Shown: positions 22,600 through 33,180 of the stretch, piece after piece | Numbering within the stretch: the stretch's first letter is position 1 | How the letters are laid out: every line of letters starts with the position of its first letter | Made by a program: the position numbers and the translations under genes | Assembly (NCBI GenBank): GCA_004794655.1 | Contig: SMMW01000521.1 | Coordinates: 5,996,501 to 6,060,500 of the forward strand | From: Marisa cornuarietis | Lineage: Eukaryota; Mollusca; Gastropoda; Architaenioglossa; Ampullariidae | Reading direction: 5' to 3' | DNA: 64,000 bases | Notes under the pieces: model-generated | Seen by the model: the letters and a program-made list of their open reading frames with translations, nothing else | What the model was told of the DNA's origin: nothing | Databases searched by the model: none

Positions 22600-22672
22600 A
22601 CGTGTGTGTGTGTGTACGTGTGTGCGTGTGTGCGTGTGCGTGTGTGTGTGTGTGTGCGTGTGTGTGTACTCA
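22600..22672. repeat. (GT)n microsatellite
   Basis: GT-rich run with CG interruptions. It is part of an inverted copy relationship with 26395-26531. Confidence 0.95.
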
Positions 22673-22689
22673 GTGTAAAGGGTGCAAAA

Positions 22690-22945
22690 CAGCTTTTACT
22701 GGATGAAACAAGTGAACATTTGGCTAGACCTGCAAATTAGCTGTCGTACCCTTCAACTTAAAATCGAAAACATTTTTTGTTGAGAATATTCTCATCATGA
22801 ACTTTATCTTCTAGACTACAGAAACGTCGGAACATAGTCTGGGTGTCGGAGTCATTCTTCCTTTTTCTCTACGTCTTACATTTTTGGTTAATAAATACAT
22901 TATAATGTTTGGCTGAAAAGGAGGTATTTTCTAGTCAGAAATGGG
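22690..22945. repeat. Orphan copy of the intron-2 segment of genes C and D
   Basis: Closely similar to 39064-39325 (intron 2 of C) and 53525-53813 (intron 2 of D), for example GTACCCTTCAACTT and CATAGTCTGGGTGTCGGAG. No CTLD exon was found at the expected distances on either side, so it marks a lost gene copy or a repeat. Confidence 0.7.
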
Positions 22946-23714
22946 GCCGGATGGTCGTGTTTCCAAGAGTCTGAAAACTCAAAGGTACCGACACCATCTT
23001 CGTGATAACAAGTGTTTACCGACATAACATCAACACGACTCTCGCTGACAATATGGAGCTTCATTCAAGCTGTCACCTGAAGAACCTAAATCCCGGGATT
23101 ATAATTAATAATGCAGGACTGAAAGAAGAACCACCACGTCCGTGCTTTAGAACTCAAAATCCACGGTAAACATTTGTACTACTAAACCACCAGAACAAAG
23201 CTTTATTACTTTCAGCATTGCAGGTCCGACAGTTTTTAAATGTGAGTATAAAGACAATCGTTAAATATTAATACAAAGGTTTTGACAAAAAGGAAGAAAA
23301 AGAACAAACCAAAAGCAAAACATTCAAACTTAATTTGAAAAATAGTTTTATGGCTCGTCAATTAAGAACTAAATTTTTAAAAAGTCGGTGTTAAATTAAT
23401 TTGTTTAATAATAAATAAAAGAACGTTTTTATTAAGCTCTTTTCATGGAAGCTACCGTGGTTTTCTGTGATTTTCATTCAACGTATGTACAGACTTACAA
23501 ACAAACATCGTCTGTAAGAGTAGGAACCAGATGCACCTTTAAACACGAAAACGCACACAATGCACACAAACACACGCACACAGCACATGTACAATAATAG
23601 TAGGCTTCAGGTCCCCAAAATATCAAAGCTCAATAAACACATGAAAGCCCTAGATATCTGTCACATAAGTGCCAACAATAATGACTTTTGTTGTGTATTT
23701 AAACAAACTGCAGC
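22946..23714. other. No gene recognised
   Basis: Parts near 23190-23270 resemble, in inverted orientation, sequence near 55500-55580 (CCACCAGAACAAAGCT followed by similar text). No coding features were found. Confidence 0.4.
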
Positions 23715-23871
23715 AGAAATATGAGGAGAGTCCAGTCACGTGACCTGCTGACTGGCCTGGCGTGTAACGATGTTGATACAGCCTCACACACACGCCGTGC
23801 AGACCACAGATAATCTTTTTTTCATCAGCTAAACAAATCTCTGTCAGGGGAATTATGGGGATTACCGTATA
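23715..23871. repeat. Conserved about 157-bp dispersed block, copy 1
   Basis: Matches 55711-55866 with only about five or six differences, far closer than the sequence around it. It starts AGAAATATGAGGAGAGTCC, contains the palindrome GTCACGTGAC, and ends GGGGATTACC. No coding frame or element family was recognised. Confidence 0.75.
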
Positions 23872-25035
23872 CTGGCATCCTCACGCGAAACATTCAGTTT
23901 ACTTCTCATTGAAAGGTTGGCACAACACAACTGCTATGATTTATTATCTCACAGTGTTATCATTTTGGAAAACAAAGACATTGCAGCAACAGTTGTATCA
24001 GCAGACATCTTTATTTAGTTACAACATTAACCACAATGTCATCTCACGCAGACAGAACTTTTCTGTACGACAGCTCAGTTCACAGATCTTCTTACAGACC
24101 TTTACTGATTCTGCTGTGGAAGGATGATAGCTCCAATCGCCCAAACAGACCATTACACATTACAAAGTAAATTCAAACAGCAGCACGAGATGTCTGCAGC
24201 TGCTCAGAAAAGTGAGGTTTTTACAACATCCTGTGGGTTTTAAGTTTAAAGTTAAGACTACCTCCCCCCTCCTATCTTGTCTAGCCCTGTTAATGTGATC
24301 TGACTTTCTTTTAAGTGGTAGAGATTTATCTCTACCTTTCTCCACTAAGCCACCCCACTTAGGTCCTTTCAATCTTTCTCTCCTCTCTCTTTCTCATCTC
24401 ACGGGCAACTATCAAGTAACATCGCACCATCTTCTTTGTCCAGTCTTCTAATCTGATCCGACTGGTCATTAACTGTGATAGATTTATCACTACCCTTTGC
24501 GCCTTTCCACCTACCACCTCGGCAAGTGCTTTCAATCGTTCTCTTCTTACAGACGAACTAACAAGTAAAACCGCACTAAGTGAGGTTGGCATCAGTGGAA
24601 TGTGGTCCCATCCATCGTAGGGGTCCGCCCTGACCAGGCCCCATCACCATCTGACCCTCCCCCTCGCCCCTCTGCTGTCTACCCTCTGCTCCATCCGCCC
24701 TCTTTTTCCCCCAATGGTTAGCAGTTAGCTGGTCACTTCAAGAGCGCCCTCTAATAATGAGGTTTTCCTGTACTACATGAACTGAGAAATTCGCGTGATG
24801 AAGTCAACTTACAAGCAGAGGACAGGTGTCCTGCTAATGTCATTCTATGAAAATGATTTTTTTTCCCTAACAATTTTCATCTGAAACAGCAGGCCGTGAC
24901 TGGCCCTTCCCCACCCACCAAGGCCGCCCCAAACCTCCGCCCTTCCCCTCCCCTCTGCCAACCCCTCTACTTCCCTGCTGGTTAGATGAGCACTGCAAGT
25001 GCGTCCTGAAATAATGGGGTTTTCCAGTAATATAT
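23872..25035. other. No gene recognised; degenerate internal duplications
   Basis: Two related stretches of about 130 bp (near 24240-24390 and 24430-24560) share TAATCTGATC, GATTTATC and TCTACCTTTC-like text. Sequence near 24826-24925 (GTGTCCTGCTAATGTCATTC) recurs at 25900-26005. Confidence 0.4.
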
Positions 25036-25577
25036 TGTAGCGGGAGCGCTAGGCAGCTTGTGAAGCTGACAGAGCTTTCTTCCCTCTACCCTGCACCCCC
25101 TTCCACCCCACGCTTGGTCGCGCGAGCGGAGCATCGCGAGGCAGGCAGACCGCACAACGGGTGACGAAGCACCCAGCTACTTCAGTATAAATACCAGAGA
25201 AAAGTCAGACTCTGGACCTGCTTGTCGAAAGACGACTGGTCAGTACAAGAGAGCTACCTGTTTGCCGAAATGCGAATGGACCAGGCTGAAAAGCACTCTT
25301 GTAACCCAGCCCCCTCTTTCCCCCCCACCCTAGGGAGTTAGGTGTTAGGATTTAGCTAGCTAGGTTAGTTAGAATAGGAATTGTAGCAGCTGTAGGTGTA
25401 AATTATGTAAACAAATCTATGTCTTTGAACTTACTCATTTGTGTAAGTGTCTTAGTCTGTATGCCAGAATGAGCTATGTGTCCTTGTTGTGTGAACGAGA
25501 TGAATGAGAATCAGTAGAGAGAAAGAAACTGTGTCGTCCATTGTAATTGTGTGGAGCAGCAGAACACACACGAAGAT
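25036..25577 (+). mobile_element. LTR-like repeat, copy 1 (solo LTR candidate)
   Basis: Begins TGTAGCGGGAGCGCTAGGC, has a TATAAATA box near 25186, then GGGAGTTAGG, a run resembling a poly(A) signal (AACAAATCTATGTC; AATAAATCTATG in copy 2) and a shared 3' end near AACACACACGAAG. Similar over about 500 bp to 54865-55380. The size, TG start, promoter and poly(A)-like layout suggest an LTR. No gag/pol frame was found between or beside the copies. Confidence 0.5.
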
Positions 25578-26060
25578 CAAGGAGCTGAGAGATACACCGC
25601 AGAGAACAAACTTTGGTTTAGAGAAAAGCAGGGTCTTTTGTGGACTCCATGGTTGGCTGAGTGCGGGTGCCGTAGATGGAAAAACAAAAGACAACGCGAG
25701 GCAGGATATGAGTCAACGCACCTGACTAACGAGAGCCAGAACTTTAGAAAGAAAGTTCTCCTTGGGAACTTCCGTCCTCTCCCCTGGGACTAGAAAGAGG
25801 AACGAACTGATTTATGGTGCTAGGGCCATGTAAGAGTAGTGACCGTCAGTCCGATTACAATATATACTGAAAAACTAGCGCGGTGGTCCGCCTACAAGGA
25901 GAGGAAAGGTGTCCTGCTAATGTCATTCTGTGAAAATATTATTTTTTCCTTAAATTATTCATCTTTAAAAAATACAGAAGGCCATTTTTTCCGCCCCCCT
26001 CCCTGGCTGTGCCCTAGGCGACTGCCTAGTTCGCCTAATAGATAGAACCGGCCCTGACTA
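25578..26060. mobile_element. Probable hAT-type MITE end at about 26058
   Basis: At 26005-26058 the minus strand begins CAGGGCCGGTTCTATCTATT and continues with AGGCAGTCGCCTAGGGC, text common at hAT-derived MITE ends. The partner end was not located. The LTR-like copy may interrupt it. Confidence 0.35.
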
Positions 26061-26394
26061 CAACAAACACAAAATAACTAACGTCACTTCCTGTTGTTTT
26101 TCTTGTAGCTTTGTCAGAGAGAAGCAGCATCGGGATATGTAGAGTAAGGTAGGTAACTGCAATTACCCATTTTATTAGATTCTCAAGTTCTCTCCCTTGA
26201 GCTTCAGGCCTCTCTGAAGCAGTTTTGATGATTCCGCATGACAGCGCACTAAGACCCGAGTAAAGACAACGTTGCAACAACAACAAGAAATGCATCCTAG
26301 AGCAGCTTGAAGTGCATGAAGATAATCACTTGCTTATGTCATTTCTCGACCAACTGGCGATAGAGACAGAAGAGAACCGACCATGTAAATATCC

Positions 26395-26446
26395 AACACA
26401 CACACACACACACACGCACATACACACACACACGCACGCACGCACG

Positions 26447-26478
<32 letters not shown>

Positions 26479-26531
26479 CTTGTTTTTTTAGACTAGCAAC
26501 ATAATGTCTTGTTGTGTTGTGGTGAAGGCCT
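26395..26531. repeat. (CA)n with inverted copy of 22553-22670
   Basis: A (CA)n tract is followed by AGACTAGCAACATAATGTC and TTGTTGTGTTGTGGTGAAGG. This is the reverse complement, one or two changes apart, of 22553-22600 with its adjacent (GT)n. Confidence 0.85.
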
Positions 26532-27300
26532 GGATGACCAGGAATTGTCTTAAACTCAACGACGACAAGACAGAAGCGTTACTGTGCGGCCCCAGGGCCA
26601 GAAGGGAGCAGATCGACATTAGTGATGTGCAGGTCGGTGACACCTCAACAGCCTTTGCTGACTGTGTACGGGACCTCGAGATGTTTATTGATGCAGAGCT
26701 CTCCATGTGTAACCATGTTAGTTCTGTTGTTTCAAAATCCTACTACGTTTTGAGGACTTTAGGTAGACTACGGTCCATGCTGACTCAAGCTGCTGCCAAC
26801 TCACTTGCTGTGGCTACCATCATATCGAGATTAGACTACTGTAATAGTGCATTGTGGGGTATACCTGCTACGCAGTCAGATCGACTCCAGAGAGTTCAAA
26901 ACACAGCCGCCAGGATTGTCACCCGTGCAAAGTCGTCCACTGAGCACATCACCCCTATACTACAGAGTCTTCACTGGCTCCCAGTGAACAAGCGCATTGA
27001 CCACAAAGTGTTTCGATTGCACAGTCCTGCATGTTCAAAACTGCTCCTGACTATTTACAAGAGATAGTTCCTCCTTACCAGCCGTCACGTGGTCTGCGCT
27101 CTGGCTCCCAGTCACCCCTCTGTCTCCCTGCAGTGGAAGACAGAAACAAGAAGACACTGGAGCCAGGGCCTTCAAAAACACGGCACCTAAACTGTGGAAT
27201 GGTCTGCCATCGTCACTGTCCACCATCACCTCACCAACCACGTTTCGAAAAAGACTGAAGACCCATCTGTTTACTTAAGATGGACTTATCTTAAACAACC
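26532..27300 (+). mobile_element. 5'-truncated CR1/L2-like reverse transcriptase fragment
   Basis: An open frame to about 27067 reads RNCLKLNDDKTEALLCGP, VRDLEMFIDAELSMCNHV, IISRLDYCNSALWGIPA, LQRVQNTAARIVTRAK, LQSLHWLPVNKRIDHK and LLTIYKR. Frame-shifted text follows, ending near W.GLPSSLSTITSPTTF. This is the part after the catalytic YADD. It is followed by a T-rich stretch and a (CAT)n tract (27464-27540), the short repeat often seen at CR1-like 3' ends. It begins exactly at the inverted-repeat junction at 26531. It is the intact relative of the fragment at 12.3 kb. Confidence 0.8.
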
Positions 27301-27463
27301 AAGCAACACTTCTGTCTTTATTTTTTACTTTCCTGGTGTTTTATCTATTTATTTACTTTATTTTTTCTTATTTTTTATTTATTTTGTTTTTTGTTTTTTA
27401 TTGTGTTTTTTTTTCTGCACAATGAGCATTCTTCTGAATGGATACCTGCGCATTACAAATGGA

Positions 27464-27541
<78 letters not shown>
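27464..27541. repeat. (CAT)n microsatellite
   Basis: About 25 perfect trinucleotides at the 3' side of the retrotransposon fragment. Confidence 0.97.
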
Positions 27542-27542
<1 letters not shown>

Positions 27543-27768
27543 GTGAGAGATGACACTTTGTCATTGTCCACACTGAGGAGCAGATCATTTACACAACTTT
27601 CTTGGTCTTCTCTATAAGCCGACTGAAAGGAATTCAGAAGATTTTGCTCGACGTGTACAATAAGCTTACAGGTTTACTTGAGACATATTTTATGGCAGTG
27701 CTATCATCGCTCGCTCTGTTATATACCATGTATAATTAATTTAGCATTATTTGGTCATATTTTTACAG

Positions 27769-27857
27769 TCTGCACTCACTGCCCAGACAAGTGGCACGCA
27801 TTTGCTGACAAATGCTACATCTTACAAACACGAGAACAAAATTGGTTTACGGCTATT
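27769..27857 (+). pseudogene. Orphan CTLD exon 2 (plus strand)
   Basis: Preceded by TTTTTACAG and followed by GT (GTCAGT). The 89-nt exon reads CTHCPDKWHAFADKCYILQT and REQNWFTAI, the classic N-terminal half of a long-form CTLD (CP..W..F...CY......W..A). Length and phase equal those of exon 2 of gene E (89 nt) rather than A-D (86 nt). The boundary of segmental duplication copy B begins 12 bp later, so the rest of the gene was probably cut off. No signal exon or exon 3 was found nearby. Confidence 0.7.
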
Positions 27858-27942
27858 GTCAGTTGATTGAGGTTTTGCTATCATCATCACACAGTAGGAG
27901 ACAAAAATCACAGAACTTCACAGACAATAAGATGCACAGCTG

Positions 27943-27948
27943 TTTATT
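27943..27948 (-). terminator. Poly(A) signal AATAAA, gene B
   Basis: Same context as in gene A, about 115 nt downstream of the proposed exon 5 stop codon. Confidence 0.65.
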
Positions 27949-28062
27949 TTACCAAAGAAAACGGTTCTACAGGCTGGAATCATTTTAGACGACTTCCCTC
28001 TCACGTGTCTTGTCCCCTGTGCCTATAGTAACCTGCATTGCACCTCAGTTTGTGTTGTCAGC

Positions 28063-31000
28063 TCACTCGTCACTACGTTTGACCTGACAACAAGAGAACA
28101 CAAGACACAATTAATGAGCAAATCACATGCAACATGATAACACAGGACTTCAGTGAAATCAGTAAGATGCAATGGTAAATAAGGTGTAACAGGACTACAT
28201 GGGTAAATAAAGTGTTAAGGGAGTTCACAGCACTCAACGAAAATAAACATGAGGCACGAGACAGAAAGAATGATTTTCAATTATGAGAAAAACAATGGAA
28301 TGATGGCTGTAATAACCGCTATTCTGTGTCTCTCATAATCACACATCCTTAATTTCCATAGTGCAGAATCACAGAATCCAATAGGAGTGCTCACCCAGCG
28401 CTTGACACAACACAAGCACCAGGTGAATGTGTCGGACATGATGAAGGGGAAAGCTAGACAACAGTGAGGATGAAGAACAAAGGACAGAGAAGATACAGAA
28501 TGAACAGTAACAACGATGAGATAGCTAAAATGTAATGAACAATGTTATCAGCATCACCTACAAATTAGGATAAATATCAGAAAGTGAGAGAGAACGATTG
28601 AGGGTTAACAGCAGACAGTAGAAAGTGTTTATGGAAAAGATGTTTTTAATTCATGTTAACGAGACCCAATGATGTGTAAGTGGCAGATATACAAGAGGAG
28701 GGGATTCTGTTCCTTTGCTGTACCACAGCCAACATCCAGTAACCACACATCACTGTTGTCATGACAGCAGCACACAGGATGAGCTAAAGAGGGAAGACAT
28801 GTTGGAGGTTGGGTGTTGGGTGTTATGAACACATTGCAATAGCGACTGATTGAGTAATGGCTTAGCAAAAGCATTTTTAAACACAAACAACAGATAAATT
28901 TTTTATCTAGAAAAAGATATCTGAATGACAGTGCATATCTCTTGATTTTCTCCTTCCTCCTAAAAAACTGAGGTGATGGAAGTGTGACAGTATCCCTGGT
29001 CTCTCAACCAGAACGTGAATGCTGGCCCCAGGGAACGGGCACGTGGGCACGAGTTACTCAACACTAGCCGCCCACGTCAACATGAACTGCAGGGGAAAAC
29101 ACACGATAATCACACGTCGGTCATTCAATTACACTACTTGGCTCACGAGCCCCCACCCCTGCTCTTCCCCGAACACAATACTCAACGACGTGTGAATATA
29201 ACAATAAAGAAAAGATTTATTCATACAAGAGCATTTCAACATAATCAATATAATCGTCTAAAACAGTTTCTAAGTTTTCTCTTTCGTTCAAGAATAGAAT
29301 TATTTTGAATGCGAAAGTAATATGATTATTTTATGTATGTGCTAATCCCGGGTTATATGAACAGAAACAGCACTAACATAGCACAACACAGAACATAACA
29401 AATAAAGAGGAGAAAGTAGGGCTCACTAATGTCTTGGCTTTAACTCTTGCGACTTCAGCCGCTGGTCTTTCGCAAACGAAGGGATGTAGGACTGAAGGAT
29501 TGCATGGTCCATCATGCCACTGGCCGTTTGGACGAAACATGGCGCCACAGGCTTCTTGTTTGCCACCATAATTATTTGGTTCTCCGAGCTCCCAGTTAGT
29601 GTAGACCAAGGGACTTCCTGTAGATGTCAGCACCCAGTGTCCATCTGACAAAATGTCGTTGATTCCTATCCACATGTAAGACTCTAATCGAACAAAGTAT
29701 GATAACATTAACAATAACAACAATAACAATAGCAATAATGATTGTGTGTTTTATTTCCCGAATAATGATGCTCACGAAGGAGCATGCTCTAAGAATGACA
29801 GGTAGGAGACATGGACAGAATACGAAGGACAGAAGGAGAGACAACTATGCAGACAAGTAACAAAAGACAAACATAGAAGACGTAAATAAAATCAGATAAA
29901 AAGTAAAGATGGAGAGTGTAATAAATCTGCAGCCCCCCTCGCCACACACACACACACACGCAGTGTCCCTTCACTTGCTGTGTCTCCCTGGGAAGTGGAG
30001 TGCTGGCCGATGACAGTTAATTGTATTTTCTTCAATCTTCAAGCTATCTAGAAAACCCCGCTGACTCGTTATCTTCACTCTACTGTTACACACAAATGTC
30101 AACAATATAGACCAATATGCACAACTTTTACAAACCTTTTAAGAACTGTGTAATCGCCAAGCAAATATTAAAGGACAAAGTTACTTACCACTTTCTGTGG
30201 TCATCAGATTATGAACAAATTTATTCTCCAGGGCCGAGTTAATTTCAACAAGGTGACCACCAAACGTCTGGCAAAGACTCTGAAACAATAAACATTTCAA
30301 AACAACATGCTCTTAACTAATGATTATAGCACCCCAGAACATACAGGTTTTACTTGAAAGTAAAAGCCAGGAGAACAGAGCAGCAGATTTATGAGGGAAG
30401 ATAAGGAGGGCAAAGGAAGGTAAGACTAACATGTCATGAACCTACAGACTGTAGTGAACAGAAAACTCCTTTAGTTTCCCGAAGCCCTTTTGCCCAGTCT
30501 ATCAACATGGTGAGTGACGATTTAAATATCATAATATTGAGTATTCACCATTTTTATCGGCTTATCTATCAACACGGTGAGTAATGAATTATTATAATTA
30601 AATAGTGTAATATTGTTGACTATTTACAAAGCGCATTTATCAAAAATGTTATGTATGTAAATGCTAATGAGTAAGTCTTAACAAAGAAATGATTAAACAA
30701 ATTGTGTACTAAGCGCAATGCAAAGAGAAAGAAAAGAAGAAAGAAAAGAAAAGAAAATAATGATAATGTCTTTATTTCAGTAGCGTTTGTAAAATAGCTC
30801 CTGAAGAGTGACTGACATAATTATTTAGGCATGAAAACCACGGAGGTAGGACAAAACGAGAAAAATATTCTGCAAATAAAAGTGTCATTGAGTGATGAGA
30901 GTGGACACAGGTCAGTGCACATCAACTTACTACAGCGACTGCCCACGGGAGAGGCTGGGAGATGTAAGTGTAGCAGGATGTCTCGTATGAAGTCCAAAAG

Positions 31001-31810
31001 TTTGGACACCTACAGTCTGCAGGAAAGTAAACACAGGGCAGTTCTGACATCGGACTATAAAACTATTTATTTTCTTGAAAACTACTTTTTTCTCTTCTTA
31101 ATGTTATGTCAGGAATCGATATTATTATTAACCGAAAAACACTAAAATGTACTGAAGGCGCTTACAGTACTGTACACAGTAAGTACATCAAGAAATCACA
31201 GAGAACACATTCCTTAGTGTCTCCCAGGTATTGTTAACATGACAAATAACAACACTGTTAACATTGGTGTAGCGATGTAAGCGATGTTAAATACAGTTTT
31301 ATGGAAAGATCTTTGCTGTGGAGTAAAGAGTTTGATAACACGACTTGTGAAGATATACTTACAACATGCGGTACAGAGAGACAGGAGAAGTAACAGTGTT
31401 GATGAAGACATATACTTACAACATGCGGTACAGAGAGACAGGAGACGTAGCAGTGTTGATGAAGACATGTACTTACAACATGCGGTACAGAGAGACAGGA
31501 GAAGTAACAATGTTGATGAAGACATGTACTTACAACATGCGGTACAGAGAGACAGGAGAAGTAACAGTGTTGATGAAGACATGTACTTACAACATGCGGT
31601 ACAGAGAGACAGGAGAAGTAACAGTGTTGATGAAGACATGTACTTACAACATGCGGTACAGAGAGACAGAAGAAGTAACAGTGTTGATGAAGACATATAC
31701 TTACAACATGCGGTACAGAGAGACAGGAGAAGTAACAGTGTTGATGAAGACATGTACTTACAACATGCGGTACAGAGAGACAGGAGAAGTAACAGTGTTG
31801 ATGAAGACAT
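28063..31810 (-). CDS. Secreted C-type lectin domain protein, gene B (5 exons, about 167 aa)
   Basis: Exons on the minus strand: exon 1 from the array (31762-31810 to 31363-31411), exon 2 30931-31016, exon 3 30189-30279, exon 4 29427-29683, exon 5 28063-28083. Sizes of exons 1-3 (49, 86, 91) and all phases match gene A. The protein has a signal peptide, then CRCPNFWTSYETSCYTYI and SLCQTFGGHLVEINSALENK. The ligand half in exon 4 follows, with VKRSDE at the end. Without the last splice the frame would stop at 29373 after a short hydrophobic tail (SSLFVMFCVVLC). The role is inferred as a secreted Ca2+-dependent lectin. It is the sister of A from the segmental duplication and keeps EPN where A has QPD. 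Confidence 0.75.
28985..29300. other. Copy-B-specific segment in intron 4 of gene B
   Basis: Not homologous to the corresponding part of copy A. A 97-aa plus-strand frame (29015-29308) shows no motif. Possibly an insertion; family unknown. Confidence 0.4.
29427..29683 (-). CDS. Gene B exon 4: EPN-type ligand half of the CTLD
   Basis: Reads SYMWIGINDILSDGHWVL, then GEPNNYGG with QEACGAMF, then NGQWHDGPC and HPFVCER. EPN suggests mannose-type specificity in this family. W-H-D replaces WND, as in A. A donor TTA|GTGAGC follows. Confidence 0.85.
30931..31016 (-). CDS. Gene B exon 2: N-terminal half of the CTLD
   Basis: 86-nt exon between CTTTCCTGCAG and GTAAGTTG. Encodes CRCPNFWTSYETSCYTYI and SQPLPWAVAV. 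It differs from gene A's exon at few positions (G to R, S to N, K to T, H to S). Confidence 0.85.
31351..31810 (-). repeat. Tandem array of signal-peptide first exons, gene B (8 units of 57 bp)
   Basis: Exon units of 49 nt end at 31411, 31468, 31525, 31582, 31639, 31696, 31753 and 31810 (ATG positions), each followed by an 8-nt GTAAGTAC or GTAAGTAT spacer. All eight keep the ATG, frame, phase and GT. Unit 2 puts an arginine into the hydrophobic core (STLLRLLSLC). Unit 3 has a silent change. One continuous minus-strand frame crosses all eight units. Confidence 0.9.
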
Positions 31811-31843
31811 GGTGGTCACTAAGTCTGTCAGCAGTTGTTGGGG

Positions 31844-31852
31844 TTTTTTATA
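31844..31852 (-). promoter_or_regulatory. TATA box, gene B
   Basis: AAGACTATAAAAAA on the minus strand, about 36 nt before the promoter-proximal ATG. Same layout as gene A. Confidence 0.65.
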
Positions 31853-32115
31853 GTCTTAATATCTAAGGTCGGATTGCAAAAAACGATTATTTTCAGAGGA
31901 TTTATTCTAATGTAACAATCGATCTGAAAATTAGACGAAGTAGCTGAGACAAAGCTGTTTGAACAAACAATAACCGTGAAACTAGAGGCACCTTTGACTA
32001 ATGCACGTCACGGTAAAAACATTCAGTGTGTGTGTTCGTGCGTTCGCGTGCGTGATCGCGTGGAGGTGAGATTGACAGTAATGACATCATCATCTTCTTC
32101 GTCGTCGACATCATC

Positions 32116-32172
32116 GTCGGTGTGCTTCAAGAGCACGGAAGAGATTCCATTGAGTTTTTATGACATCGCGGT
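32116..32172 (+). pseudogene. Possible CTLD exon 2 remnant, copy B
   Basis: Paralogue of the remnant at 19322-19378. Reads V-CFKSTEEIPLSFYDIA and then the donor GCG|GTAAGA. No acceptor and no neighbouring exon. Confidence 0.3.
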
Positions 32173-32282
32173 AAGAGGTTTGATCACCACTTCATATCAG
32201 ACTAATAGAAATGATTGTTACAAAATGTTACACTGTCCACTTTGCACTGTTTTCAATTTTGTAGTGTCCAGGAGTACCATCT

Positions 32283-32420
32283 GTGGTTAGTGTTACACTA
32301 TCAAACAGATACAGTCTATACTCAGTGTTACCCTATCAAACAAATACAGTCTATACTCAGTGTTACACTATCAAACCTCTACCACTTGTGCTTTATGCTA
32401 CACTCTACACTCAGAACCAG
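32283..32420. repeat. Short tandem repeat, about 34 bp, 3 copies
   Basis: Paralogue of 19490-19640. Confidence 0.85.
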
Positions 32421-32439
32421 CTGTGCTCAATGTTACACA

Positions 32440-32870
32440 TCTTGCTACAGAAAAGGACCATGTAGCAGGCGTGTACTGCTATCATTGTGACAATGTGCTC
32501 GGCTACATTTGTCAAAAGAGACATCTAGCGGACGACAGGACATATTGGATGGTTGTGCTCTCTCTCTTACATTTGTTACATGAGTCGGGAAAAGACACTA
32601 CAATACAGACAGCAAAGCAAACCATCAGAGATGAGTTTCCATAGTGACGAGCTCCATCAAGGTGTAGGAGGTAACATGTTTGTGTAGAATTTCAAAATAC
32701 TTTTATCTGCTGTTTCTACAACAACAGTCATTAGAAACTGAAAACAGGGAGCAGTATTAATGGTGTTTGTTATTTGGCGATAATACACAGCCAGATACAC
32801 GTGTATCCTCGTAAAATACAAATACCATGAGGTGCACTGGCAAGACTGAGGACAAGAACTTTAGTGCCAG
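32440..32870. other. Copy-B-specific segment, no gene recognised
   Basis: No counterpart in copy A. A plus-strand frame to 32644 ends in a region with CYHCDNVLGYICQKRH, where cysteine and histidine spacing is suggestive, but no known domain can be assigned. Confidence 0.35.
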
Positions 32871-32874
32871 CTCA

Positions 32875-33180
32875 TATCAACACAGTAATCTATTGATGTA
32901 GAAACATAAGACAATAATATATTGATGTATGAACATATCAACACAGTAATATATTGATGTAGGAACATATCAACATAGTATATTATATTGATGTAGGAAC
33001 ATATCAACACAGTATTATATGGATGTATGAACATATCAACACAGTATTGTATTGATGTAGGAACATATCAACATAGTATATTATATTGATGTATGAACAT
33101 ATCAACACAGTAATATATTGATGTAGGAACATATCAACATAGTATTATATGGATGTAGGAACATATAATCACAGGAATAT
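32875..33180. repeat. 32-bp tandem repeat, about 9-10 copies
   Basis: Same unit as 19828-20070, with more copies. Confidence 0.92.

Noticed and set aside
27194..27553. 119-aa plus-strand frame ending in polyhistidine
   Set aside because: Retrotransposon 3' UTR running into a (CAT)n microsatellite.
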